A DNA stretch of 64,000 nucleotides, taken from contig CAWGLW010000006.1 in assembly GCA_963823525.1 (NCBI GenBank), forward strand, positions 868,001 to 932,000, given 5' to 3'. This document shows, piece after piece, positions 9,037 through 18,785 of this stretch. The notes under the pieces are model-generated. The model saw only the letters and a program-made list of their open reading frames with translations, did no database searches and was not told where the DNA came from. The stretch comes from CAWGLW01 sp963823525 (GTDB lineage: Bacteria; Pseudomonadota; Gammaproteobacteria; Steroidobacterales; Steroidobacteraceae). How positions within the stretch are numbered: the stretch's first letter is position 1; each line of letters begins with the position of its first letter. Position numbers and translations under genes: made by a program.

Positions 9037-9112
9037 GTGTCCTCTCTCTGGCACCTGCCGGGATTATTCCGTCGGGAAGCCCAACCGCTGTTGAAACAGC
9101 GCTCATCGGGTA

Positions 9113-9157
9113 TGTGATAAACAAAAGCGGCGAGCCCGGGTCATCGGCCCGCCGCTT
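9113..9157 (-). terminator. Rho-independent terminator after the aldehyde dehydrogenase gene
   Basis: Read on the minus strand, an 8-bp stem AAGCGGCG/CGCCGCTT (arms 9150-9157 and 9125-9132), extended inward by GGCC/GGCT pairing, is followed by TTGTTTATC. It sits right after the aldehyde dehydrogenase stop codon and before the acyl-CoA dehydrogenase gene, so those genes are probably separate transcription units. Confidence 0.75.
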
Positions 9158-9171
9158 CCGTGCCTCTTCTG

Positions 9172-10623
9172 TCAGGCCGCGTTGCCGAGTCCGGCCGAAC
9201 TGCCCTCGAATATCGTTTTCACCTCGAGGAACTCCTCGAACCCGAGTTCACCCCATTCGCGACCGATACCGGACATCTTGTAGCCGCCGAATGCGCCGGT
9301 AATGTCGACATTGCCGCCGTTGATGTGCACATTACCCGCGCGAATTCGCGCACCGACGCGGCGCGCATCGACAGGCGTCGGTCCGAATACATACGATGAC
9401 AGGCCGTACGGCGTGTCATTGGCGATCCGCACCGCCTCCTCTTCCGAATCGTAGGGAATGATGACCAGGACCGGCCCGAAGATCTCCTCACGCGCAATGG
9501 TCATGTCATTGGTCACGTCGCTGAATATCGTCGGTCGCGCGTAAAACCCGCGCGATAATCCTTCCGGCAGCCCGGGGCCACCGGCGATCAACCGGGCGCC
9601 TTCAGCCTGCCCTTTTTCGATGTAATCCTGAACCCTGCGCCATTGCATCCGGTTCGCCATCGGACCCATCGCAGTATCGACCGCCTTCGGATCCCCGACC
9701 TTGACCTGCGCGGCGACGGCCACCGCAATCGCCTCCACCGTTGCAAGGTGCTTGCGCGGCACCAGCATGCGCGACGGTGCATTACAGCTCTGTCCGGAGT
9801 TGTTCATCATCACCATCACACCGTGCCCGACGGCCTGCTCGAGATTGGCACCATCGAGAATCACGTTGGGCGACTTGCCGCCGAGTTCCAGTGCCACTTT
9901 CTTGACCGTGTCGGCCGCTGCCTTGTCAACCAGGATACCGGCGCGTGTCGAGCCCGTGAACGACACCATGTCCACGTCGGGGTGAGAAGAAATTCGCGCG
10001 CCCACTGTCGGCCCATCGCCATTGACGAGATTGAATACGCCCTTGGGTACGCCAGCCTCATCGAGGATTTCGGCCAGGAGATAGGCATCGAACGGTGCAA
10101 GTTCACTGGGCTTGAGAACGACCGTGCAGCCAGCCGCGAGTGCCGGTGCGACTTTGCAGGACACCTGATTGGCCGGCCAGTTCCAAGGCGTGATGAGGCC
10201 GCACACGCCGATCGGCTCTCGCACCAGGGTCGTGTTGCCCCTGGCCTTCTCGAAATCAAACTCCTTGAGAATCCCGGCGGCAACCGCGAAGTGACCCAGC
10301 CCGGCCGGCGCCTGCATCGTTTTGGATACGGTCTCGAGCGGTGCGCCCATTTCCTCGGTGATCGCGGATGCCATTTCGTCCAGCCGCCGCTGATAGACCT
10401 CAATGATCCGGCCAAGCAAGGCCAGGCGCTCTTCCCGCGACGTCCTTGAAAAAGTATCGAAAGCGCGCTTGGCCGCGGCCACTGCGAGATCGACATCGGC
10501 CTCACTGCCCATGGATATGATGCCCGCAACGGCTTCGGTGGCCGGATTGATGACCTCGAGGGTGTTTTCCTTCAGCGGAGAAACCCATTCACCGTCAATG
10601 TAGAATTTGCGGTAATTACGCAT
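9172..10623 (-). CDS. NAD(P)+-dependent aldehyde dehydrogenase
   Basis: 483 residues, a full-length cytoplasmic ALDH-superfamily enzyme. The catalytic cysteine is C280 in NNSGQSCNAPSR, the general base E246 in LELGGKSP, and the cofactor-binding lysine K171 in VLKPSE; the SFTGST nucleotide loop is at 221-226. It oxidises an aldehyde to the acid with NAD(P)+; the substrate cannot be read from sequence. Start ATG 10623 has GGGGAG seven bases upstream. It is followed by a clear terminator and is divergent from the patatin-like gene. Confidence 0.93.
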   Translation of the reverse strand: MRNYRKFYIDGEWVSPLKENTLEVINPATEAVAGIISMGSEADVDLAVAAAKRAFDTFSRTSREERLALLGRIIEVYQRRLDEMASAITEEMGAPLETVSKTMQAPAGLGHFAVAAGILKEFDFEKARGNTTLVREPIGVCGLITPWNWPANQVSCKVAPALAAGCTVVLKPSELAPFDAYLLAEILDEAGVPKGVFNLVNGDGPTVGARISSHPDVDMVSFTGSTRAGILVDKAAADTVKKVALELGGKSPNVILDGANLEQAVGHGVMVMMNNSGQSCNAPSRMLVPRKHLATVEAIAVAVAAQVKVGDPKAVDTAMGPMANRMQWRRVQDYIEKGQAEGARLIAGGPGLPEGLSRGFYARPTIFSDVTNDMTIAREEIFGPVLVIIPYDSEEEAVRIANDTPYGLSSYVFGPTPVDARRVGARIRAGNVHINGGNVDITGAFGGYKMSGIGREWGELGFEEFLEVKTIFEGSSAGLGNAA

Positions 10624-10756
10624 TGCCCGACTCCCCTGAAATAACCGTCAGCTGATGAACTAGCATAACGCAGCCGACCCCGCGATTGAACGGCGATTCG
10701 CCGAAGCCCCAATCCATCTGCAGCTATGTCTGCGCACGACTGACGAGGCCCTTTCC

Positions 10757-13039
10757 ATGTTTGCCACGATTGCTGTTCCGAATCGACTCTTGCGCCTGTG
10801 TTGTCTCGTCTCGGTCGGGATCGCCTGTTGCGCAGGCAGCGCCGCTTGGGCCGCGGACCAAGTGGCGACGACCAGCCAGTCCCGCCCGAGGGTTGGCCTG
10901 GTGCTGGCCGGCGGCGGAGCCAAGGGCGGCGCTCACATTGGTGTCCTCAAGGTACTCGAGGAACTCCACGTCCCGATCGACTGCATCGCCGGGACCAGCA
11001 TGGGCGCCCTCGTGGGCGGTGGCTACGCCTCGGGAATCAATGCGGCGGACCTCGAGACTTTTGTCACGGGGATCGACTGGGCCCGCGTGGTCGGTGGGCT
11101 GGGCATGCGTGATCTCGAGCCCATCGAGCAGAAACGCAGCGGCGTCACTTACAGCAACCAGATCGAACTTGGGCTTCAGGATGGCGAGCTGATCATTCCG
11201 CGCGGCATCATCAACACGAGCAATATCGAAAACCTGCTGCGCAGCTATGTCGCCACCTCAAGAGATCAGGCCGATTTCGATCGCCTGCCGATTCCTTTCC
11301 GCGCCGTGGCAACGGACATGCTCAGCGGCGAGATGGTGATACTCAGTAACGGTGACCTGGCCACGGCGATGCGGGCCAGCATGGCGATCCCCGGTGCCTT
11401 TTCGCCGGTGGAAATCGATGACTACATCCTCTCCGACGGTGGGATGGTCCGCAACATCCCGGTCGACGTTGCGCGCGACCTCTGCGCGGATATCGTGATC
11501 GTGGTCAACCTGGTTGAACCGTCTCCGCAACGTGACAAGTTGCGCACGGCCGCGCAGCTTGCCAGCCGCAGCATGGACGTGATGTTCCAGGTCAATGAAA
11601 ATATTTCACTCAATTCACTGACCGACCAAGACGTGCGCATCGACGTGCCGATGGGCGATATCGCCACGGCGTCCTTCGACCGTATCCCAGAGACGATCCC
11701 GCTGGGGGAGACCGCGGCCCGCAGCATGACGTCGGAGCTTTCCGAGCTCGCCGTCAGTGGCGATGAGTACGTGGCCTGGCGCAAGAAGGTCGATACCAGT
11801 CAGGACTTCGAGGCACGGCTGGCGGATGTCGAAATCGAAGGGCTGGAGCGTGTCAACAAGGACTACCTCGAAGCCAAGGCAACGGTGCATCCAGGCGATG
11901 TTGTTGACTCGACCGAGATCAATGCCGAGGCGACTCGCCTGCTGGCGCTGCAGGACTTCACTTCGATCGGCTATCGGCTCGAAGGCGATGCGGGCAGCGA
12001 AACGCTGGTCTGGCTCCCCAGGGAAAAGGACTATGGACCGAACTACCTGCGTTTTGACCTCGGTTTGTATGGGTCCGAAGGCGGCGATCTTGCGTTCAAT
12101 ATCTATGCGCAACACCGGCGCACCTGGCTCAACAGGCTCGGCGGCCAATGGCAGAACGATATCCAGCTCGGACGCGAGAACTTCCTGGTAACCAGTTTTT
12201 ATCAGCCGCTCGATACGGCGCAGACTTTCTTTGTCCAGCCGACATTGTTCCTCAATCGATCCGACGAGGACGTGTTCTACGATAACGAACGGGTGGCCAC
12301 CTACCGCTTTGGTGATTATGGCGGCCAGTTCGATGTTGGCGTCAACATTGCCAACCGCTTTCAAGCTCGGCTCGGCTACATTTTCACACACCGTGTCCTC
12401 AGCGTCGAAACAGGCTCGCCGCTGTTGCTGGAGACCACTACCAACGACGGTGGCCTGATGGCTCAGGCCATCTTCGATTCGCGCGATACGCGTTTCAGCC
12501 CGACCAGTGGCATCGCCGCTGACCTGCAATACATCAAGGGCGATGAATCCCTCGGTGGCGATCGCAGCTGGGATCGTGGAGAAATTGGACTGGGACTCGC
12601 GGTGCCCGTTTTCACGGGCGATGTGCTCTGGGTAACCATGGCCGGCGGAACGAGCTTCGAGGGAAATCTGCCTCCGGATCGGGCGTTCGCGCTCGGCGGG
12701 CCGGCCAGTTTCCCGGGGTTTGAACTGGGCCAGCTTCGGGTGGACGACTACTGGAGCGTTGGCACCAATTACCTCTGGAAATTCAAGGACACGATGGCCA
12801 TTCGCGGCGAGGCGTTGTACGCGGGCCTCGGACTGACGGCCGGCCAGGTGTTCGGTCGCGTGGATAAGCTGCCGGGCGAGGATCTCGCCAGCATCTCGGC
12901 CTACCTCACCGGGCGCACGATTGTCGGCCCGTTGATGCTCGGCGTGGCCGCAACGAACACGGAATCATGGAGCCTGTGGATTTCGGTGGGCCGTCCGGTT
13001 GGCCACGGCACGATCCTCGAGGGTGGCATTTTTAGATAG
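10757..13039 (+). CDS. Patatin-like phospholipase with BamA-type barrel (type Vd, PlpD-like)
   Basis: 760 residues. A signal peptide (cleavage near AWA-ADQ, residue 32) leads to a patatin domain with the oxyanion motif GGGAKGG at 52-58, nucleophile elbow GTSMG (S81) and catalytic D227 in DGG. After about residue 350 come a POTRA-like region and a C-terminal surface-antigen/BamA-type beta-barrel rich in alternating aromatic residues, ending at an outer-membrane-like strand. This is the layout of type Vd autotransporters such as PlpD and FplA, so the lipase is probably displayed at or released from the cell surface. GAGG lies eight bases before ATG 10757. All catalytic residues are intact. Confidence 0.9.
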   Translation: MFATIAVPNRLLRLCCLVSVGIACCAGSAAWAADQVATTSQSRPRVGLVLAGGGAKGGAHIGVLKVLEELHVPIDCIAGTSMGALVGGGYASGINAADLETFVTGIDWARVVGGLGMRDLEPIEQKRSGVTYSNQIELGLQDGELIIPRGIINTSNIENLLRSYVATSRDQADFDRLPIPFRAVATDMLSGEMVILSNGDLATAMRASMAIPGAFSPVEIDDYILSDGGMVRNIPVDVARDLCADIVIVVNLVEPSPQRDKLRTAAQLASRSMDVMFQVNENISLNSLTDQDVRIDVPMGDIATASFDRIPETIPLGETAARSMTSELSELAVSGDEYVAWRKKVDTSQDFEARLADVEIEGLERVNKDYLEAKATVHPGDVVDSTEINAEATRLLALQDFTSIGYRLEGDAGSETLVWLPREKDYGPNYLRFDLGLYGSEGGDLAFNIYAQHRRTWLNRLGGQWQNDIQLGRENFLVTSFYQPLDTAQTFFVQPTLFLNRSDEDVFYDNERVATYRFGDYGGQFDVGVNIANRFQARLGYIFTHRVLSVETGSPLLLETTTNDGGLMAQAIFDSRDTRFSPTSGIAADLQYIKGDESLGGDRSWDRGEIGLGLAVPVFTGDVLWVTMAGGTSFEGNLPPDRAFALGGPASFPGFELGQLRVDDYWSVGTNYLWKFKDTMAIRGEALYAGLGLTAGQVFGRVDKLPGEDLASISAYLTGRTIVGPLMLGVAATNTESWSLWISVGRPVGHGTILEGGIFR

Positions 13040-13110
13040 CACGCCGCGATCCCGGCCACCGCAAGCATCCGAGTCGAACGCAAGTACGGGCGCGGCTCGC
13101 CCCGGGGCCT

Positions 13111-14878
13111 CTACGGCGAATGGACGGTCATCCAGCGGCCCTCACGTCGAGGATCGGCCGCACCTTCGATCCATCCGGCCCCGCGATAGATGAGTCCATG
13201 CAGGCCGGAATTCTCTCCCCGGCCGGACTGCAAAAAGATGCCCCGGGTCTCGAGCCCCTTAAGGATGTCGGGGTCAAACTTCGCTTCCTCACCGTAGAAA
13301 TCCGTGCCTCGGGCGTACAGATTCGGCAGGTCGATCGCCTGCTGCATTGTCAGGTTCCAGGCCAGCAGGCCGACCAGCGTCTTCGCATTGTATGCGAGGA
13401 TTGCGGATCCCCCGGGTGAGCCAAGCGCCGCCACCAGCCGACCTTGGGCATCGAGCACGATCACCGGGGACATCGAGGATCGCGGGCGCTTGCCGCCGGC
13501 CACGGCATTGGCGACAGGACGGCCATTCGTAACCGCAACGGCCGAGAAATCAGTCAACTGGTTATTGAGCATGAAGCCCCCCGTGGCCCGGCCGGACCCG
13601 AACAGAGACTCGACCGACGTCGTCATCGAGACCACGCTGCCCTGTGCATCGACGATCACGAAATGACTCGTACCGGCGGGCTCGACGGTCGCATCGCGAC
13701 CACGCGCCGCGCCGGGCAAATGCCCGGCGACCGGGGCCGCCCCCGATACGGCCCCAATCAGGCCGGCCCGTTCCGCAACGTATTTCGGGTCGAGCAAGGC
13801 ATCGACAGGCACCTCGACGTACTGCGGATCGGCGATGTACTCGTCACGGTCCGCATACATGAGCCGCAGGGCCTCGGCAAACAGGTACCAGGCCTGAGGG
13901 TCACCGGGGCCTCGTTCGGCAATGTCCGTTCGATCAAGAATCGCCAGCACCTGCAGAAGCGATACACCCGAGGAGGGAGGCGGCGGCACACAGATGACGT
14001 AGAGACGAAACGCACCGCAGACTGGCTCTCCTTCGACGGGCTGGTAGGCGTCGAAGTCGGCCTGCCTAAGCATGCCCGGCCGTGGCGCCTGATGCGTGCG
14101 GTCGATGATCGCCGTGGAAATCGGGTGCCGATGCAGCGTGCGGGGCCCGCCCTCAGCAAGCTGCCTGAGTGTTTCGGCATAGGCGGGATTCTGCAATCGA
14201 TCGCCTTCCTGGACGGGCGCACCGTCTTCACGTGCAAACAGCCGGCGGGCATCGGGCAAGCGTGCCTGCGGGAACTCGCTGTTCGCAAACAGGGCCAGCC
14301 GCTGTGGCACGACGAACCCCTCCTCCGCAGCCCGTATCGCCGGCGCAAACAGTTGCTGCCACGGCAGCCGGCCAAAGCGTGCATGCGCGGCGCCCAGCAT
14401 CGGGAACGGCGCCGGGGACCCCCGTCGAACGTCCGCTGAGGACCGCATCGGCGTAGGACAGCGGCAGGCCGTCGTCCCCGAGAAACATGTCCGGCGATGC
14501 GGCCGCGGGCGCAGTCTCCCGGCCATTGAACGCAGTCAGCTGGCCGCTCGCCGCATCGAAATGAATCAGGAATGCGCCGCCGCCGATCCCGGAACTCTGT
14601 GGTTCGACGAGACCGAGCATCGCCTGCACGGCCACGGCTGCGTCCACGGCGCTGCCCCCGGCCCTGAGGATCTGCAGACCCGCTTCGACCGCCATCGGAT
14701 TTGCCGCCGCCACGCCGGCCGATGCCGGCGGTACCACTGGCGAGTCCAGCTCTCTTGGAGCGGGCTGGCGGCAGGCAGCCAGCCCGGTCAGCAGCAAAGC
14801 GAACGCCAACACGCGTATTGCGGGGATCAACCCAGACCGCGCAGCGACGGGGGTGTCCGAACTCAGGTGGTCTCGCAT
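13111..14878 (-). pseudogene. ggt: Gamma-glutamyltranspeptidase, frameshifted
   Basis: The two halves of a lipoprotein-type gamma-glutamyltranspeptidase lie in different frames. The 5' half (14878 down to about 14404) encodes a lipoprotein signal (LLLTGLAAC) and the N-terminal GGT region up to STGVPGAVP. The 3' half (about 14403 down to 13111) continues with MLGAAHARFGRLPW and includes the autoprocessing Thr in GTSHFVIVD and GGFMLNNQLTDFS. Removing one base in the GGG run at 14402-14404 would restore VP-ML and one continuous reading frame of about 588 residues. Either a real frameshift or a single-base assembly error. Start 14878 has GGAG six bases upstream. Confidence 0.8.
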
Positions 14879-14912
14879 TCGTTTCTCCATGACGGATCCG
14901 GAATCGGCACGG

Positions 14913-15863
14913 TTACGGGCATAGATCTCCACTTGGGGCGTGCGTTTCGATGGGCGGCCCGGCCCAGGTCCGGCCGGCGGACGCGGCCGCGTGGTCGGCC
15001 ACCAGCGCAGCCAGTCGCCCGTACAACTGGGGCGGGAAATCGTGCCCGTAACCATCGAGCAGCACGAGGCGACTGTCGCGGATCTTGAATGCGGTGTCGA
15101 CGCCGGCCTCGCAGGGCACGAGCGGGTCCGCCTTGCCATGAATGACCAGTGTCGGGCTGTTGATGTTCGCAAGCAACGCGCTGCGATCGCCGCTCGCCAG
15201 GATTGCGTCAAGCTGGCGCATGAAACCCACCGGATGATTGCTGCGTTCGACGGACAGCCTGAGCCTGGCGCGCAGGTCCTCTATCGGCGTCGGGTAATCC
15301 GGGCTGCCGATCGCAATGAAGGTCTGCTCGAGCTGGGCAACGACGCTTTCAACATTGGCCGGGTCCGCAGGGCGGCGCAGCAATTGACGCCGAATGCGCC
15401 GGGACGGCTTCGGCAGGTGACGCGCCCCGGTCGTCGACATGATTGACGTCAGCGAACGGGTCCTCCCCGGGTGGCGCGCGGCGACGAGCTGGGCAATCAT
15501 GCCCCCCATCGAGGCGCCGACCACGTGCGCCGCATCGATGCCGAGTGCATCGAGCAGACCCACGGTGTCCTTTGCCATGTCATCGAGGTCATAACTCGCG
15601 CGAACCGGCAGATTCACCAGAGCCCGGAACACGGATCGACCGAGGCGAGGCACGCCGAGGTGATCCATCTTCTGTGACAGCCCGCAATCACGGTTGTCGA
15701 AGCGCAGTACACGGAAGCCCCTGCCCATCAGGTGCTCACAGAACGGCTCGGGCCAGGCCACGAGTTGCATGCCCAGCCCCATGATCAGCAGGATCACCGG
15801 AGCGCCCGGCTCACCGGCCAGTTCGTATTCAAGCGTGATGCCATTGCTTTGGATCGATGCCAT
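14913..15863 (-). CDS. Alpha/beta hydrolase (RdmC/aclacinomycin methylesterase-like)
   Basis: 316 residues, cytoplasmic. Typical alpha/beta-hydrolase order: an oxyanion region in LLIMGLGMQ, RFDNRDCGLS, the nucleophile elbow GASMGG, a late acid in HGKADPLVP and a catalytic His in GYGHDFPP. The LIMGLGMQ...W..FC and FDNRDCGLS segments resemble the RdmC-type esterase subgroup; the natural substrate is unknown. Start 15863 is chosen by the family N-terminus and an AGGA about ten bases upstream. It lies upstream of the ggt gene on the same strand with a short gap, and is divergent from the ABC exporter. Confidence 0.85.
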   Translation of the reverse strand: MASIQSNGITLEYELAGEPGAPVILLIMGLGMQLVAWPEPFCEHLMGRGFRVLRFDNRDCGLSQKMDHLGVPRLGRSVFRALVNLPVRASYDLDDMAKDTVGLLDALGIDAAHVVGASMGGMIAQLVAARHPGRTRSLTSIMSTTGARHLPKPSRRIRRQLLRRPADPANVESVVAQLEQTFIAIGSPDYPTPIEDLRARLRLSVERSNHPVGFMRQLDAILASGDRSALLANINSPTLVIHGKADPLVPCEAGVDTAFKIRDSRLVLLDGYGHDFPPQLYGRLAALVADHAAASAGRTWAGPPIETHAPSGDLCP

Positions 15864-16010
15864 GGCGCGCATCCTACTAGAGCCGCAGTCGCCGCGTGGC
15901 AGCAACGGACCAGGGACTCAGCAGCACTGGCTGATTGCGCGAAGGACGCTGCGTTGACGCAGGCACGGGACGGCTGCGGTAAAGTGGCCAGCCCCACCAA
16001 TGAGACCTGC

Positions 16011-17801
16011 ATGCCAGACTCGCCCACACCCGATCGCCCGAAAAGCCGAACGCTGAAGCCGCTGCGCGCGCTGCTGCCTTTCCTTGCACCCTATCGCGGC
16101 ACGATCGTGCTCGCGTTACTGGCCTTGCTGGTGGCTGCTGCCGCGATGCTCGCCGTGCCCGTGGCACTGCGCTACCTCATCGATGAGGGCATGGCCTCGC
16201 GTAGCGCAGAAACGATCGACCGGTACTTCATCGCATTTCTGGCTGCAGCCGGTGTGTTCGGCATCTTTGCGGCGCTGCGTTTTTATCTCGTCACCTGGCT
16301 GGGCGAACGCGTGATCGCCGATCTGCGCACGGTCGTCTACGATCGCGTCATTCGCATGGATCCAAGCTTTTTTGAGATCACGCGTACCGGCGAGGTTCTG
16401 TCCCGCCTCACCGCCGATACCACGCTGGTGCAATCGATCGCGGGCGTGAACCTTTCGATCATTCTGCGTTCCAGCATCTCCCTGCTGGGAAGCCTGGTCA
16501 TGCTGGCCGTGACGAGCCTGAAGCTGACCGGCCTGATCGTCGTGCTGATACCCGTGGTGATCGCGCCGCTGATTGCACTCGGTCGCCGGGTTCGCGTGCT
16601 GTCGCGAACATCGCAGGACCGGATAGCCGAGAGCAGTGGCCTGGCCGGAGAGACCCTGAACGCGATCCAGACGGTCCAGGCGTTCACGCTGGAGGATGCG
16701 AGCGGCGCGCGATTCAGCGAGGCGGTCGAAGACTCCTTCGATGCCGCCGTTCAACGCACAAAGGTGCGCTCTACGCTCACGGCGCTCGCCGGCATGCTGA
16801 TCTTCGGCGGTATTACGTTTGTGCTCTGGGTCGGTGCGCACTCCGTGGTGCGCGGCGAAATGAGCGGCGGTCAACTCGGGCAGTTCCTCTTGTATGCGGT
16901 TTATGCCTCGGTGGCAGCCGCATCGCTCAGCGAAATGTGGGGCGAACTGCAGCGCGCGGCCGGTGCGATGGAGCGGCTGGTTGAGCTGAAAAACGCGGCC
17001 CCGTCAATCCAGGCGCCACCCGACCCGGTCGCGTTGCCCGTACCCGGCCGGGGGGAGATCCGGTTCGAGCACGTTCGCTTCGCGTATCCGTCGCGACCGG
17101 ACTCCAACGCACTCGATGATTTTGACCTGGCCATTGCACCGGGTGAGACGATTGCGTTCGTCGGCCCGTCAGGGGCTGGCAAGACCACGAGCTTCCAGCT
17201 GCTGCTGCGATTCTACGATCCCGATGCGGGACACATTCTCCTCGACGGCATCGATATTGCCCGTGCGGACCCCAACGCCGTGCGCCGCCGGATCGGACTG
17301 GTTCCGCAGGAAACCGTGCTCTTTGCGGCCAGCGCCCGCGAGAACATCCGCTACGGCCGGCCCGGTGCCACAGATGCGGAGGTCGAGCGCGCAGCCCAGG
17401 CCGCAGCGGCCGATGAATTCATTCGCGAATTGCCGCAGGGCTACGACACCTTCCTCGGAGAGCGAGGAGCCCGGCTTTCCGGCGGACAGCGCCAGCGACT
17501 GGCCATCGCGAGGGCCATTCTGCGAGATCCGCCCGTGTTATTGCTCGACGAGGCCACCAGCTCGCTGGATGCCCAGAGTGAACGGCTGGTGCAGGAAGCG
17601 CTCGCGCGCCTCATGGTCGGGAGAACGACAATCGTCATTGCCCATCGACTGGCCACGGTGCTCGAAGCGGACCGCATCATCGTGATGGACGCCGGTCGGA
17701 TTGTCGCCACAGGCCGCCACGGAGAGCTGATCCGCAACAACCCGCTTTACGCGCGCCTCGCGGCGCTGCAGTTTGCGACCCAGGACGATCACAGACCATG
17801 A
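16011..17801 (+). CDS. ABC exporter, fused permease-ATPase (MsbA/LmrA type)
   Basis: 596 residues. About six N-terminal membrane helices (residues 25-310) form one ABC-type-1 permease domain, followed by an ATPase domain with Walker A GPSGAGKT, signature LSGGQRQR, Walker B VLLLDEAT and the switch His in IVIAHRLATV. Such half-transporters work as homodimers and export lipids, drugs or peptides; the substrate is not evident. The frame is open far upstream, but ATG 16011 gives a normal N-terminus. The stop overlaps the next start (ATGA at 17798-17801), so the acetyltransferase is probably made with it. Confidence 0.9.
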   Translation: MPDSPTPDRPKSRTLKPLRALLPFLAPYRGTIVLALLALLVAAAAMLAVPVALRYLIDEGMASRSAETIDRYFIAFLAAAGVFGIFAALRFYLVTWLGERVIADLRTVVYDRVIRMDPSFFEITRTGEVLSRLTADTTLVQSIAGVNLSIILRSSISLLGSLVMLAVTSLKLTGLIVVLIPVVIAPLIALGRRVRVLSRTSQDRIAESSGLAGETLNAIQTVQAFTLEDASGARFSEAVEDSFDAAVQRTKVRSTLTALAGMLIFGGITFVLWVGAHSVVRGEMSGGQLGQFLLYAVYASVAAASLSEMWGELQRAAGAMERLVELKNAAPSIQAPPDPVALPVPGRGEIRFEHVRFAYPSRPDSNALDDFDLAIAPGETIAFVGPSGAGKTTSFQLLLRFYDPDAGHILLDGIDIARADPNAVRRRIGLVPQETVLFAASARENIRYGRPGATDAEVERAAQAAAADEFIRELPQGYDTFLGERGARLSGGQRQRLAIARAILRDPPVLLLDEATSSLDAQSERLVQEALARLMVGRTTIVIAHRLATVLEADRIIVMDAGRIVATGRHGELIRNNPLYARLAALQFATQDDHRP

Positions 17802-18565
17802 CCCGACCCGGCCCCAACGTACCGGCGATCAATCAACTGGGCCAGCCGATTGGCAGACCCATGAACGACTGGTGCCCACCCCCGCCGCCGCCACGTCAAA
17901 GAATGGCGGGTCGCTTGTGCCTGGTGGACCCGATCGACCCGCAGCGCCACGCGACCTCACTGTTCGATGCGATTTCCGCCGACGAAGAAAATCGGATGTG
18001 GACCTATCTGTCCTATGGCCCGTTTGAGACAGAGGAGCAATATGCTCGCTGGCTGCAGTTGACCGCATGCGGCGACGATCCGATGTTCTTCGCAATCATC
18101 GACCGCATCACGGCCCGTGCGGTCGGCGTCGCTGCTTACCTGCGCATCGATCCTGCCAACGGCGTTCTCGAAATCGGTCACCTGGCTTTTTCACCGCTGC
18201 TGCAACGCCAGGCGACGGCTACCGAGGCGATCTACCTGATGATCCGACAGGCGTTTGAGCTGGGTTATCGGCGCTGCGAATGGAAATGCGACGCTCTGAA
18301 TGCGGCCTCTCGTGCCGCCGCGGAGCGACTTGGCTTCGAATTCGAAGGCGTATTCCGGCAGGCGACGATGTACAAGGGCCGCAATCGCGACACCGCCTGG
18401 TATGCCATCATCGATCACGACTGGCCGGCGCTCAATGTTGCGTTCCAGTGCTGGCTGGACCCCGGCAATTTCGACGAGCACGGACATCAGCGAATGAGCC
18501 TGTCAGCGATGACGGCGGGAAAGCCACCACGCAGTGCGGGTCACGAAGCCGATCCCGGCCGCTGA
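17798..18565 (+). CDS. GNAT acetyltransferase, RimJ/RimL type
   Basis: 255 residues. After a proline-rich N-terminus (a run of six prolines near residue 27) comes a GNAT domain covering about 40-220, with VLEIGHLAFSPLLQRQATATEA as the CoA-binding region and CDALNAASRAAAERLGFEFEG near its end, typical of the RimJ/RimL group that acetylates protein N-termini or small amines. The acceptor is unknown. Translationally coupled to the ABC exporter through an ATGA overlap, hinting at a shared small-molecule or self-protection role, though this is inference. Confidence 0.85.
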   Translation: MTRPGPNVPAINQLGQPIGRPMNDWCPPPPPPRQRMAGRLCLVDPIDPQRHATSLFDAISADEENRMWTYLSYGPFETEEQYARWLQLTACGDDPMFFAIIDRITARAVGVAAYLRIDPANGVLEIGHLAFSPLLQRQATATEAIYLMIRQAFELGYRRCEWKCDALNAASRAAAERLGFEFEGVFRQATMYKGRNRDTAWYAIIDHDWPALNVAFQCWLDPGNFDEHGHQRMSLSAMTAGKPPRSAGHEADPGR

Positions 18566-18578
18566 AGTCCGGCGCGAA

Positions 18579-18597
18579 CCGGCTGCTGATCAGCCGG
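18579..18597 (+). terminator. Weak hairpin after the acetyltransferase gene
   Basis: A 7-bp inverted repeat, CCGGCTG/CAGCCGG with a 5-base loop, lies 13 bp after the acetyltransferase stop. There is no T tract, so intrinsic termination is uncertain. The rest of the 220-bp gap to the next gene shows nothing recognisable apart from the Shine-Dalgarno at its end. Confidence 0.35.
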
Positions 18598-18785
18598 CCC
18601 CAGCCAGCTGAAGACCCTGGCCGATACGGGCCGGCGCGGACCAGGAATGGGTGGCTATCAGTACATGCCGAAAGGCAGTAAGACCTGCGCGGCCGCTGCC
18701 TGCTGGCCGTACGGCCCTTCGACGGGGCGCGCGCCAGTCGAGCATACTGGGCATTCGGCGGCTCGACAGCAGGGAGGTTGATGCG

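Noticed and set aside
13088..13102. Terminator between the patatin-like gene and ggt
   Set aside because: Only a 5-bp hairpin (GGGCG/CGCCC) with no T tract; not convincing.
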